This document shows, one piece after another, positions 50,323 to 59,411 of a stretch of DNA of 64,000 nucleotides. Source of the DNA: Thiohalophilus thiocyanatoxydans (GTDB lineage Bacteria; Pseudomonadota; Gammaproteobacteria; UBA6429; Thiohalophilaceae); the NCBI RefSeq assembly GCF_004366735.1, contig NZ_SOQX01000001.1, forward strand, positions 700,394 through 764,393. The letters are read 5' to 3'. The notes under the pieces were generated by a model. The model was not told the origin of the DNA and did not search any database. It was given only the letters and a program-made list of their open reading frames with translations. Numbering within the stretch: position 1 is the first letter of the stretch; each line of letters begins with the position of its first letter. The position numbers and the translations under genes are program-made.

Positions 50323-51927
50323 ATGATCCGGTTGGCCCTGTTGTCGGCTCTGGCCGGGTCACTGTTGTGGTTGCCTGGCGGGGAAGCCCTTGCGGCACAG
50401 GGGCGTGAGGCTCAGGAGCTGAAAAGCATGCTGAATCAGTCGGTTGTCGCCGGCATGTCGGTGGAACTCGACCGGGATCGGCTTCGTGAGTTCTATGCAT
50501 CCCGTACCTATCGGCCGTTATGGGTTGATCGTTTTGGGCCTTCCATACTGGCCAGGCAATTGCGGGAGGTCCTGGAAAATGCCGATCGGGAAGGTCTGGA
50601 GCCGAAAGCTTATCACCTGAAGTCGATTGACCGGCACTGGCTTTCAACCGATGCCACAATACAGGCACGGCTGGATCTGTTGTTAACCGACGCTTTCTTT
50701 TTGTACAGCCGTCATGTTTCACGCGGACGTTATGATCCCTTCGAAATAGACCCGCACTGGAATATCGATGTCCCCGAGATCGACCCCATAGCTCTGCTGG
50801 AATCGACGCTGGAGGCAGAGAATTTCAGTCTGGCCTTACGGAATCTGGCACCGCCGCATACAGGTTATCGCTGGCTGCGTGATGCGTTGGCGGAATATCG
50901 ACGCCTGGCCGCAGAAGGGGGGTGGCCGACAATCCGCACCGACGAAAACCTCAAATACGGGCAGACTCATGCGCAAATCGCCGTTTTGCGCCGGCGTCTG
51001 ATGGCCGAGGGGGATCTGCAACTGCCGCCTGTGCATGACGCGAACTATTTTGATCAATCATTGAAGTTTGCCGTGGAGCGTTTCCAGGTTCGCCATGGCC
51101 TGGAAATGGACGGTATTGTCGGGCCGGGAACCCGGGCGGCGTTGAATGTACCGGTTTCAGATCGGATTGAGCGGATCAAGCTGAACATGGAACGCTGGCG
51201 CTGGCTGCCCAGAGCGTTGGGCGAGCGGTACATTATGGTCAATACCGCGAACTTTGAATTGCTGGCATTCGATAAAAACAAGCCGATGCTGGGAATGTCG
51301 GTCATTACCGGCAAGCAGGAACGGCCGACGCCGGTGATACAGGGCTTGTTGCATACCCTCGTTCTGAATCCATACTGGACCCTGCCGAGATCGATCGCCG
51401 TCGAGGACATGCTGCCCAGGCAACAACGCAATCCGGATTTTCTCCCCTCGAAGGGGATTCATGTATTCGCCAACGGCGAAGAGCTGGATCCCCGGCAGAT
51501 CGACTGGTCCGCGGTCAGCGAAGATTATTTTCCGTATGTCCTGCGGCAGGATCCCGGTCCCGATAACGCGCTGGGGCGGATCAAATTTCTTTTTTCCAAC
51601 AACTTCGATATTTATCTGCATGACACGCCGTCACGCTGGAAGTTCGATCAGGCGATACGTACGTTCAGCTCGGGCTGTATTCGGGTGCAGGAACCGTACA
51701 AACTGGCGAGTTATTTGTTGCGCTCCCAGCCGGAATGGTCAGAGCAAACGCTGAAAGTGGTCACCCGCTCCGGCGAGAACCGGGAGATACCGCTTCTGGA
51801 AACGTTGCCTGTCTATCTGCTTTACTTTACTGCCTGGGTGGGAAGTGATGGTACTACCTCTTTTTATCCGGACGTTTACGATCTGGATCAGATAAACCCC
51901 TCGTTTTGTATCGCTTCAAATCCGTAG
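50323..51927 (+). CDS. L,D-transpeptidase of the LdtD (YcbB) type
   Basis: 534 aa from the ATG at 50323, which starts directly at a signal peptide (IRLALLSALAGSLLWLPGG, cleavage near LAAQ). A peptidoglycan-binding domain (KFAVERFQVRHGLEMDGIVGPGTRAALN) precedes the YkuD catalytic domain ending FSSGCIRVQEP with the catalytic Cys. These enzymes make 3-3 cross-links and confer tolerance to beta-lactams. A YcbK-like gene follows, the same order as E. coli ycbB-ycbK. Confidence 0.92.
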   Translation: MIRLALLSALAGSLLWLPGGEALAAQGREAQELKSMLNQSVVAGMSVELDRDRLREFYASRTYRPLWVDRFGPSILARQLREVLENADREGLEPKAYHLKSIDRHWLSTDATIQARLDLLLTDAFFLYSRHVSRGRYDPFEIDPHWNIDVPEIDPIALLESTLEAENFSLALRNLAPPHTGYRWLRDALAEYRRLAAEGGWPTIRTDENLKYGQTHAQIAVLRRRLMAEGDLQLPPVHDANYFDQSLKFAVERFQVRHGLEMDGIVGPGTRAALNVPVSDRIERIKLNMERWRWLPRALGERYIMVNTANFELLAFDKNKPMLGMSVITGKQERPTPVIQGLLHTLVLNPYWTLPRSIAVEDMLPRQQRNPDFLPSKGIHVFANGEELDPRQIDWSAVSEDYFPYVLRQDPGPDNALGRIKFLFSNNFDIYLHDTPSRWKFDQAIRTFSSGCIRVQEPYKLASYLLRSQPEWSEQTLKVVTRSGENREIPLLETLPVYLLYFTAWVGSDGTTSFYPDVYDLDQINPSFCIASNP

Positions 51928-52024
51928 TTCCAATGTGTATTTGGTGTATTATGTGAATTGGTGAGCGTTTCGGTGGCCGTCATTTGAATTTCCGGCGTCT
52001 GCACCGTATAGTAAAATCCTGTTT

Positions 52025-52585
52025 ATGACTGTTGACCCCATGTCCCGTACCCTGAACTCACGTCGCCACTTTCTGCGCTCCGCCAGCGGGATGCTTGCCC
52101 TGCTTGTCGCACCCGCGGCTCTGGCGCGGATGACAAACCGTGACGAGCGCGTGTTGCGCTTTCATAATTTGCACACCGGTGAAAATCTGGATGCCACGTA
52201 CTGGGCCGGAGGTGACTACGTCCCGGAACAGCTGGCCGCACTGGATAATCTGTTGCGTGACCACCGGACCGGTCAGGTCACGAAAATGGATCGCAAGCTG
52301 TATGATCTGCTGTTTGTCCTGCAGCAAGAGGTCGGTCGTTCCGGTACCTACCATGTCATTTCCGGCTATCGTTCGCCTCGAACCAACGCGATGTTAAACA
52401 AGACCACTACCGGTGTTGCCAAACGCAGCCTGCATACCCGGGGCAAGGCTATCGATATCCGGCTGCCCGGCACCGACCTCAAGCATTTGCGTGAAGCGGC
52501 ATTACGTCTGAAAGCCGGTGGCGTGGGCTATTATCCCGACTCCAACTTTATCCACGTGGATACCGGTCGCCCCCGGTTCTGGTAA
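52025..52585 (+). CDS. YcbK-like M15/DUF882 peptidase domain protein
   Basis: 186 aa with a Tat-like N-terminus (SRRHFLRSASGMLALLVAPAALA). Zinc-ligand motifs of the M15 peptidases are visible: YHVISGYRSPRTNAML, RSLHTRGKAIDIRL and NFIHVDTGRPRFW. E. coli YcbK (MepK) cleaves 3-3 cross-links made by L,D-transpeptidases, and this gene lies directly after the L,D-transpeptidase gene. The start may be the ATG at 52040. Confidence 0.9.
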   Translation: MTVDPMSRTLNSRRHFLRSASGMLALLVAPAALARMTNRDERVLRFHNLHTGENLDATYWAGGDYVPEQLAALDNLLRDHRTGQVTKMDRKLYDLLFVLQQEVGRSGTYHVISGYRSPRTNAMLNKTTTGVAKRSLHTRGKAIDIRLPGTDLKHLREAALRLKAGGVGYYPDSNFIHVDTGRPRFW

Positions 52586-52650
52586 TCTACCCGCTGCGCT
52601 GAATAAAACAATGTTTTAGTCGGGTGTCGCGGGGTTCAGCAAGACAATTC

Positions 52651-54282
52651 TTATTCTTCGTTCTGGGTCACATTATGTGAGAGAAATATCCGCTGCTCGA
52701 TAGCCTCCACGGGCACGCCGATCGCGAATCCCTGCGCGTAATCCACACCCAGTTCGCGCAGGAGATCGATATGGTTTTCGTCCTCAATGCATTTTGCCGC
52801 GACCTGGACTCCCTTCTCTTGCGCCAGGGAGACAATATCCTTGACCAGCGCCTGGCTGCCGGGTTGGGTCGCTAAGCTGCGGGTCAGATCCCCGTTAATC
52901 TTGATCATGTCGACAGGAAGCTGCTGGAGGAAGTGGAAAGCCGGTCCGTGACCGAAGTCGTCCAGTACGACGGAACAGCCAATTGATTTCAATTTCGTTA
53001 TAAGGGTGCGCGTTTTATCGAGGTATTCCAGCGCAGCCATTTCGGTGATCTCTATATGTAGCTGGCCGGATCCGAGAGCGTTTTCGTTGACAGCTTTTTC
53101 GATCTGTTCGAACAATTCCGGATCATCCAGCGAAGTGCGTGCCAGGTTCAGCGATATCCAGAGCCGATGGTCTGACAGCGCGGCAATCTTTCTTGCTGCT
53201 TTGCGAATGACCATTTGATCGATAGGCACCGAGAGACCGAAATGTTCCGCGGATTCCAGAAACAGCCCGGGACTAATGAGCTCGCCGTTACGATCTTCCA
53301 TGCGTAACAGGGCTTCATAGCCCGGTGTGGTATTGTCTGAGAGCCTCAGCAAGGGCTGATAGAACAATATGAATTGATCGTTTTCCAGTGCCCGCCGCAG
53401 CCGGGCCTCCCATTGAATATGTTCCTGCACACGCTCCATTTCATGTTGTGACGCTGAATACAGGCGCCAGCAGTTACGCCCGGCGTCCTTGGCCTCGTAC
53501 ATGGCGGCATCGGCATACATGATTAGTGTGTCGATGTCGGTAGTGTGTTCGGGATACAGTGCCATACCGAGGCTGGCGCTGGGTCGGACCGTCTGCTCGT
53601 CAAGTTCAATGTCACTGGCGTTGAACAGGTGTAGCAGTTTGTTCGCGACCCGGATCGCCCCTTCCCGGGATGTCTCCGGTAACAGGATGGCGAATTCATC
53701 GCCGCCCCAGCGGGCCACGATATCTGTCGTGCGCATGGTGCGGCTCAGCAGATTGGATACCTCTACCAGGTAGCGGTCACCGGCGAGGTGACCGTAGGTG
53801 TCGTTTACCAGCTTGAAATTGTCCAGGTCGATAAATATCAGGGCCAAACTGCGCTGATAACGCAACGCGAACAATGTCCACCTTTCCAGCTCGTTATGGA
53901 AGCGTCGTCGGTTGAGCAGGCCGGTGAGGGCGTCATGCTCGGCCATGTGAACGATCTGGTCGTTGGCTTTTTGCGCCTCATCGAGAGCCCGTCTCAGTGA
54001 TTCTGTCTTGATGGCGACCTTATGTTCCAGTGAGGCGGAGAACTCCAGAAGCCTGTCCTGGCGAATACCTGCGATTCGCGCGAACAGGCCCAGGAACAAC
54101 GGGGCACTGTCGATGACATAAAGCAGCGCGTTGTCATGCGCGCTCACAACAACGGCAACAAGCCCCTGGTTATCCGGGACATAGCCCGCGAGGTATAAAA
54201 AGAGGATCGCGCCGATCGGAAAGCAGAAACCGAACAGCACGCCAAACACGGTATATTTTGTTGTCTCGCTCAACGCTCTCAT
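52651..54282 (-). CDS. Membrane GGDEF-EAL protein, paralogue 1
   Basis: 543 aa. Two N-terminal hydrophobic segments (about 10-32 and 52-70), a helix, then GGDEF (RWGGDEF intact, about 191) with an RTTD inhibitory-site motif five residues before it. The EAL domain begins GYEALLRM. The EAL Glu, Asn (ISLNLART), ITE and DDFG residues are present, but the AEGVE motif reads AKCIE, so its first, catalytic Glu is Lys. Phosphodiesterase activity is therefore doubtful while cyclase activity is plausible. Paralogue of 55280-56890, with the csp gene between. Confidence 0.92.
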   Translation of the reverse strand: MRALSETTKYTVFGVLFGFCFPIGAILFLYLAGYVPDNQGLVAVVVSAHDNALLYVIDSAPLFLGLFARIAGIRQDRLLEFSASLEHKVAIKTESLRRALDEAQKANDQIVHMAEHDALTGLLNRRRFHNELERWTLFALRYQRSLALIFIDLDNFKLVNDTYGHLAGDRYLVEVSNLLSRTMRTTDIVARWGGDEFAILLPETSREGAIRVANKLLHLFNASDIELDEQTVRPSASLGMALYPEHTTDIDTLIMYADAAMYEAKDAGRNCWRLYSASQHEMERVQEHIQWEARLRRALENDQFILFYQPLLRLSDNTTPGYEALLRMEDRNGELISPGLFLESAEHFGLSVPIDQMVIRKAARKIAALSDHRLWISLNLARTSLDDPELFEQIEKAVNENALGSGQLHIEITEMAALEYLDKTRTLITKLKSIGCSVVLDDFGHGPAFHFLQQLPVDMIKINGDLTRSLATQPGSQALVKDIVSLAQEKGVQVAAKCIEDENHIDLLRELGVDYAQGFAIGVPVEAIEQRIFLSHNVTQNEE

Positions 54283-54961
54283 ATTATTTGGTATTATAAC
54301 CCTGATTATTATAGGTTTTGATGGTGCTTCTTGAGCGAGGGCCAGATGCGTTCTTCGGTTTTTGTGTCATAGATATAGCATAGGTGTTCATTTTTGTATC
54401 GGCCAGTGAACAGGTGGCTACAGTAATTGGTCTGACTGATTCGCTCTGTACGGTTCTATCTCCGCGTTTACCGCATGGAATATAACCGGCTGCACTTTAT
54501 CGCTGTGGTTGGCCGGTGCGGCAATTTTGGCGCTGGCAATCCGCTGCTCACTATCGGGATTGTTGTGTGACCCTTCTGCGGATCTGCCCGGGATTACCGG
54601 TAGGTGAGGGAGCTCAGGGCGTAAAACGGACCCTTGTTCCGATCAAGGTAGCAGGTGCTGGCACCTGCTTTGGGGCTGGAACGTTGATGATCCGGTGCAG
54701 AGGTCCCCTCATTTACTGAGTTGCACCAGATACGTCGTAAGCCGTTATTTTACCCTGGCCCCGGTTGTCTGGATAAATTTACATTAAATGACTGATATGG
54801 CTGGCTAATTGAAGGGCGATAGTGTATTGTAATCAGGTAACAGTTTATCTAGTCGTTCCGGAAGTTCCTCTTGCAGTGCATTCAGCAGATTCTCCCGAAA
54901 TTTCTAAGTATCAAACTGTCTGCAATACATTGTTTATTAACAGATAATAAAGAGGTTCCGT
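54283..54961. other. Spacer upstream of the cold-shock gene
   Basis: No convincing coding sequence. It holds the divergent upstream region of GGDEF-EAL paralogue 1 and the leader of csp. A perfect 9-bp inverted repeat with a 2-nt spacer lies at 54650-54669 (AGCAGGTGC/GCACCTGCT). The 60 nt before csp are AT-rich with a ribosome-binding GAGG. Long leaders are typical of cold-inducible csp mRNAs. Confidence 0.5.
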
Positions 54962-55165
54962 ATGAACACAGGTACAGTTAAGTGGTTTAACGACAGTAAA
55001 GGTTTTGGTTTTATCAGTCCGAGTGAAGGTGGCGATGATGTATTCGTTCACCATTCCGCCATCCAGGGTAGTGGTTTTAAATCCCTGGCGGAAGGTCAGC
55101 AGGTCACGTTTGATACCGAACGTGGTCAAAAAGGCCTGAGCGCGACCAACGTCACCCCGCAATAA
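54962..55165 (+). CDS. Cold-shock (CspA-family) nucleic-acid-binding protein
   Basis: 67 aa, a single cold-shock domain. [17 protein letters not shown] holds RNP1 (KGFGFI) and DVFVHHSAI holds RNP2. It binds single-stranded RNA or DNA and acts as an RNA chaperone. Which paralogue of CspA-E it corresponds to cannot be told. It is monocistronic, with its own terminator. Confidence 0.96.
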   Translation: MNTGTVKWFNDSKGFGFISPSEGGDDVFVHHSAIQGSGFKSLAEGQQVTFDTERGQKGLSATNVTPQ

Positions 55166-55185
55166 CCCCGGCAGGTTATAGCAGA

Positions 55186-55217
55186 AAAGCCCCTGTTAAT
55201 CAGGGGCTTTTTCTTTT
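55186..55217 (+). terminator. Rho-independent terminator after the cold-shock gene
   Basis: AAAGCCCCTG pairs perfectly with CAGGGGCTTT around a 5-nt loop, followed by a T-rich tail, 20 nt after the stop codon. Confidence 0.9.
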
Positions 55218-55279
55218 TGATAATATGAACCATGTTCTTGATTGAAGTCCGTCGGCTTTTAATCTATGAGACAAACCCG

Positions 55280-56890
55280 TCAGGCTGAAAAAAGCAGTTG
55301 CTGTTCAATAGCTTCCACCGGCTTTCCAATCGCAAATCCCTGCGCGTAATCAAACTTTTTATCTCGTAAGAGTTCGAGAAGGTTCTCGCTCTCCACATGT
55401 TTTGCCGTTACCCGTATCGCCATCTCATGAGCTACAGCCACAATATCCTCAACCAGCGTTTGTGTGCTTTGCTGTGACGCCAAAGTCTGGATTAAATCCC
55501 CCTTGATTTTTATCATGTCAACCGGCAGTTGTTGTAGAAACTGGCGTGAAGGCCCATGCCCAAAGTCGTCGAGTACTACGGAACAGCCGATGCTTTTCAG
55601 TTGCGAGATAAGAGTGCGGAGAGGATTCAGGTATTCCCGTGCAGTCGCTTCAGTGATCTCGATATGCAACTGACCGGGCCGGAGGGAATTTTCCCGTACT
55701 GCCGCTTCGATTTTTTCGAATAATTTCGGATCTTCGAGTGAAGAGCGCGAGAGATTGAGCGAGATCCAGACAGGATGTTGTGACAGGGCGCCGATCTTTC
55801 TCGCTGCCTTGCGAATAACCATGCGATCGATTGGTACGGAAAGGCCGAAACGTTCCGCTGATGCCAGGAACAGTCCGGGACTAATGAGATTACCATCACG
55901 ATCCTCCATGCGTAAAAGTGCTTCGTAGCCCGGCGTGGTGTTGTCGGATAACCGCAGTAGTGGCTGATAGAACAGTAGAAACTGGTCGTTTTCCAGTGCT
56001 CTGCGCAGCCTGCCTTCCCATTGGAGGTGTTCCTGTACACGCTCTATTTCCTGTGGTGATGATGAATAAATGCGCCAGCAATTGCCGCCGGCAGATTTGG
56101 CTTCGTACATTGCGGCGTCGGCGTAGGTAACGAGTTCGTCAAGGTCGGTCGCATGATCGGGAAACAGTGCGATGCCGATACTGGCGCTGGGTCGCCATTT
56201 TTGTTCACCGAGATCGATTTCGGCATTGTTAAACAAATGCAATAATTTGTTCGCCACCTCGGTAGCCGCATCACAGGATGTTTCTGGAAGAAGAATGGCA
56301 AATTCATCACCACCCCAGCGTGCAACAATATCTGTCGTGCGAAACGTGCTGGTTAACAGTTTCGATATCTCTATAAGATAACGATCGCCGGCGATATGGC
56401 CGTAGTTGTCGTTAATATATTTGAATTTATCCAGATCAATGAATATAAGAGTTGCGGTGCGTTGATAACGCAAGGCGACCAGCATCCATTTTTCGAGTTC
56501 GTTCTGGAAACGTCGCCGGTTCAGCAAGCCCGTAAGCGTATCGTGCTCAGCCATATGAACAATCATGTCATTGGCTTGTTTGGCCTCGTCGAGCGCCTGT
56601 CTCAGGGATGCCGTCTTGGCGGCGACCTGCTGTTCCAGCGATGCGGAGAATCTTAGTAGTCGATCCTGACGAATACCGGCAAAACGTGCGAACAGGCCCA
56701 GTAAGAATGGAGCGGTGTCGATAATATAAAGCAGGCGATTCTCATGAGAATTTGCGAGGATCGAAACAGGGTTAAGATCAGCTGGAATGTCACCCATGAG
56801 ATAGAGAAAAATAATGGCCCCAACGGGAAAGCACAGCCCGAACAGGGTGCCATAGATAGTATATTTTGTGGCTTCGGTTAATGTTGACAT
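55280..56890 (-). CDS. Membrane GGDEF-EAL protein, paralogue 2
   Basis: 536 aa, similar to 52651-54282 along its whole length. GGDEF intact (RWGGDEF) with the RTTD inhibitory site. In the EAL domain GYEALLRM, ISLNLSRS, IEITEA and DDFG are present, but AEGVE reads AKHVE, the same Glu-to-Lys change as in paralogue 1. The shared change suggests it predates the duplication and that both serve as cyclases or c-di-GMP sensors rather than phosphodiesterases. Confidence 0.92.
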   Translation of the reverse strand: MSTLTEATKYTIYGTLFGLCFPVGAIIFLYLMGDIPADLNPVSILANSHENRLLYIIDTAPFLLGLFARFAGIRQDRLLRFSASLEQQVAAKTASLRQALDEAKQANDMIVHMAEHDTLTGLLNRRRFQNELEKWMLVALRYQRTATLIFIDLDKFKYINDNYGHIAGDRYLIEISKLLTSTFRTTDIVARWGGDEFAILLPETSCDAATEVANKLLHLFNNAEIDLGEQKWRPSASIGIALFPDHATDLDELVTYADAAMYEAKSAGGNCWRIYSSSPQEIERVQEHLQWEGRLRRALENDQFLLFYQPLLRLSDNTTPGYEALLRMEDRDGNLISPGLFLASAERFGLSVPIDRMVIRKAARKIGALSQHPVWISLNLSRSSLEDPKLFEKIEAAVRENSLRPGQLHIEITEATAREYLNPLRTLISQLKSIGCSVVLDDFGHGPSRQFLQQLPVDMIKIKGDLIQTLASQQSTQTLVEDIVAVAHEMAIRVTAKHVESENLLELLRDKKFDYAQGFAIGKPVEAIEQQLLFSA

Positions 56891-57160
56891 ACGTTATCGA
56901 CTATACCAAATTATTTGGCATCTGCAAGGGACTGACTGTTGATATTCCAGCAAGGACAAAACACTTCAACACACAGCCTGCTCATAGGGTTGTCGTTAAG
57001 GGGTTAGGTGATTGTTAAAATGTTTTGTCCTGGCATTTTGATAAATTAGCGAGACTCCTGCGCCGCAATTGCCGGACTCGCAATGCATAAGCAAGTGTGT
57101 TTCCTGTCTGGTGGTGAGAGTTTGCGCGGCGTATAGTCCCTTTTCAGAAGTGTCACAAAC

Positions 57161-57808
57161 CTACGGGTCAAACCGGATAGAATCCATAATGTATGCTACG
57201 TTCTTTGCTCCCTGCTCATCGGCATAGGTCTGGATGAAGGAAATCGCATACCCCTTATTGATAAGGGCATAGTAGCTCTGAGAGACATCATGGTTTGCGA
57301 CAGTCAGGGAGGCATCCATATGCCCGGAGACCTTGCCGCCGAGCCGGGTGGTCTGGCAGTCACTGTCAAATTGATAGTCCAGCTGTCCCTGTTCGAGGAC
57401 TTCTTTCATCGCGTTAATGTAATCACACGGCTTTTCGATGTCGGGGTACATTTTTATATTCTCGGCCACGGATAGCACATTGGTGTTGATCGTACCCGGC
57501 GTGCCGGGCGGTTTTTTAAAAAACCCGAACAGGGGCAGAGTGCTTTCCATCGCCGCCTCAATCATCGCTTCCATGTTTTCACCGTCAGCGGAGAGGATCT
57601 TGCCGTCCTGTTGTTGTAGCATGATGGCTTCTTCGGAACTCTGGGCGTACCAGTCGTCCGGTTTTTCCACCGACATACCGAAAAAACCGTTGACGTAAGT
57701 ATTGCCGCTGGAATTGACGGTCACTGGTGAGTCAGATCCGGAACCGGATTCGGTGCAGGCGACCGAAACGATGGCAGCGAAAATAACGAGCAGGATGGAT
57801 TTATTCAA
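57161..57808 (-). CDS. Putative lipoprotein of unknown function
   Basis: 215 aa, TTG start with GAGG 8 nt upstream. Lipobox VSVAC at residues 14-18 followed by a Ser/Gly-rich linker. NGFFGMSVEKPDDWY begins the mature domain, which recalls small periplasmic proteins that start with a PsbP-like strand. I do not recognise a named family. Two Cys (PCDYIN and DCQTTR) may form a disulfide. Confidence 0.75.
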   Translation of the reverse strand: MNKSILLVIFAAIVSVACTESGSGSDSPVTVNSSGNTYVNGFFGMSVEKPDDWYAQSSEEAIMLQQQDGKILSADGENMEAMIEAAMESTLPLFGFFKKPPGTPGTINTNVLSVAENIKMYPDIEKPCDYINAMKEVLEQGQLDYQFDSDCQTTRLGGKVSGHMDASLTVANHDVSQSYYALINKGYAISFIQTYADEQGAKNVAYIMDSIRFDP

Positions 57809-57882
57809 TGTTATATCCTCGACAGGCGGTTATTGGTTCAGCTTTTCCCTGACTTTTTGATACGTGCAGTGAGTCTGTTCGC

Positions 57883-58224
57883 TTACGCTTTTTTGACAAA
57901 TTCGGATTTCAACTGCATGGCACCAATACCGTCGATTTTGCAGTCGATATCATGATCCCCATCTACGAGGCGGATATTCTTGACTTTGGTGCCGACCTTG
58001 ACAACTGATGAGGCGCCCTTGACCTTCAAATCCCTGATTACTTTCACTGAATCACCGTCATGCAGCGCATTGCCGTTAGCGTCGCGCACCACCGGCTTGT
58101 CGTCCGTTTGCGCCTCCACGGCGTCATTCGGCCATTCATGGGCGCATTCGGGGCAGACATACATGCTTTGATCTTCATAGGTAAATTGCGAACCGCAATT
58201 GGGGCATGGGGGTACATCGTTCAT
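57883..58224 (-). CDS. yjdM: YjdM/PhnA-family zinc-ribbon protein
   Basis: 113 aa. [21 protein letters not shown] is the zinc ribbon, and the C-terminal half ([49 protein letters not shown]) is nearly identical in pattern to E. coli YjdM. The old name PhnA reflects map position in E. coli, and no phosphonate role is shown. Confidence 0.93.
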   Translation of the reverse strand: MNDVPPCPNCGSQFTYEDQSMYVCPECAHEWPNDAVEAQTDDKPVVRDANGNALHDGDSVKVIRDLKVKGASSVVKVGTKVKNIRLVDGDHDIDCKIDGIGAMQLKSEFVKKA

Positions 58225-58357
58225 TCGGGGTCCTGGGTCGGGCTGAGATTAGCCATAATCATAGCAGGGAGGAAGGGGATTTTCGAGCGGCTGCGAAGGT
58301 GTCGTTTTGACAGACAACCCGGTTATTGTGGCCTTGAGCCGGTATCGGAGAAGTTAA

Positions 58358-59008
58358 TTATTGGCTATTGGCCCTGTGGCGGTTGGAATGGATTATCAGG
58401 ATCGTCCCCGTAAGACCGGCTATAACCAGGCCGATATCTTCCCATATTCCCAGATTGATTGCCGCGCTGACACCGATCAGCGACCACAACAGAGGAATAA
58501 TCAGGCCAGGCACGGGGATGCGTGAACGCGCCAGCAGCAGGATGCCGAAAGTGAAAATCGTGGTGGGACACGGCGCCAGACCGAATACCGGCATGGCCGG
58601 GTAATGATGTCCCATCAGAATATTGAGCAGGGGATAAACGAGCAAGGCGTACAGGATGAAAATCCAGCCGATCAGACTGTGTGGGTGTCTGGTGCCGGAA
58701 AATCGCAGCCTGTTTTTCAGCAGGCCGCTATAGAAAAACCACGTGCCCTGGATAATGAAAACGGTTCCGAAAAGGTAGGCGGCACCATTAATTGAGCTGA
58801 ACCAGTAAAGATGATATCCCGCGCCCATTCCCAGCCAGTATAGGGCCAGCACGGCGCTGATGAAACGATCACCTGTCAGGGAAGGGCGCCATAATAAATA
58901 AATTACCAACAGTCCCAGCAGATAAGCGACAGGCTGTAATGGAAAAACCGCCTGATTATAGTCCCGGAATATGTCGAGAAACTGTTCAGTGGTAAAGGGG
59001 ATGTCCAT
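58358..59008 (-). CDS. DUF6064-like integral membrane protein
   Basis: 216 aa from the ATG at 59008, about seven hydrophobic segments. IPFTTEQFLDIFRDYNQAVFPLQ at the start and HHYPAMPVFGLAPCPTTIFTFGILL are typical of this uncharacterised membrane family. No catalytic residues can be named. It is downstream of the small zinc-ribbon membrane protein on the same strand. Confidence 0.8.
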   Translation of the reverse strand: MDIPFTTEQFLDIFRDYNQAVFPLQPVAYLLGLLVIYLLWRPSLTGDRFISAVLALYWLGMGAGYHLYWFSSINGAAYLFGTVFIIQGTWFFYSGLLKNRLRFSGTRHPHSLIGWIFILYALLVYPLLNILMGHHYPAMPVFGLAPCPTTIFTFGILLLARSRIPVPGLIIPLLWSLIGVSAAINLGIWEDIGLVIAGLTGTILIIHSNRHRANSQ

Positions 59009-59039
59009 TACTACGGTACCCTTCTGTCCGCTCGTCAAT

Positions 59040-59282
59040 TTATAGATTTATAAACACAAGGACAAGAATGATTAAAACAGAAATTATTATCATCATTCTT
59101 CCGAGTTTGGTTCCATAACCGCGTTGTCTGTCAAGCAATGATCGCAATTGTGCATCATCGATGCCGGAGCAATGCGGGCATTCAGCCAGATTCATGTTAT
59201 AGAAAAGATGGCATCGCCCGCATTGCTTCTGATGAGATCTTCGCTTTAATAATGTTTCTGTCCTGCGTGCGAACCACCACAT
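59040..59282 (-). CDS. Small zinc-ribbon protein with C-terminal membrane anchor
   Basis: 80 aa from the ATG at 59282, placed downstream of GGAAG. A longer form from upstream codons (to 59324) is possible. CGRCHLFYNMNLAECPHC forms a CxxC-x10-CxxC zinc ribbon, and the last 20 residues are a transmembrane helix. Unknown function. It ends 31 nt before the DUF6064-like gene and is probably cotranscribed with it. Confidence 0.65.
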   Translation of the reverse strand: MWWFARRTETLLKRRSHQKQCGRCHLFYNMNLAECPHCSGIDDAQLRSLLDRQRGYGTKLGRMMIIISVLIILVLVFINL

Positions 59283-59411
59283 ATCAGATCTTCTTCCTTT
59301 ATAGGCAAGAGGCATTTGGGCCAAGGTCGTCTCTGGCCTCGCGCACTATGCAGCTCCTCGCTATCCGGATTTCTCTGTGACGTTGTATGGCTCGACCGGG
59401 AAGCTGGGGAA

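Noticed and set aside
54516..54719. 67-codon plus frame upstream of the cold-shock gene
   Set aside because: No ribosome-binding site, and it contains the 54650-54669 palindrome and mixed composition. More likely leader or spacer.
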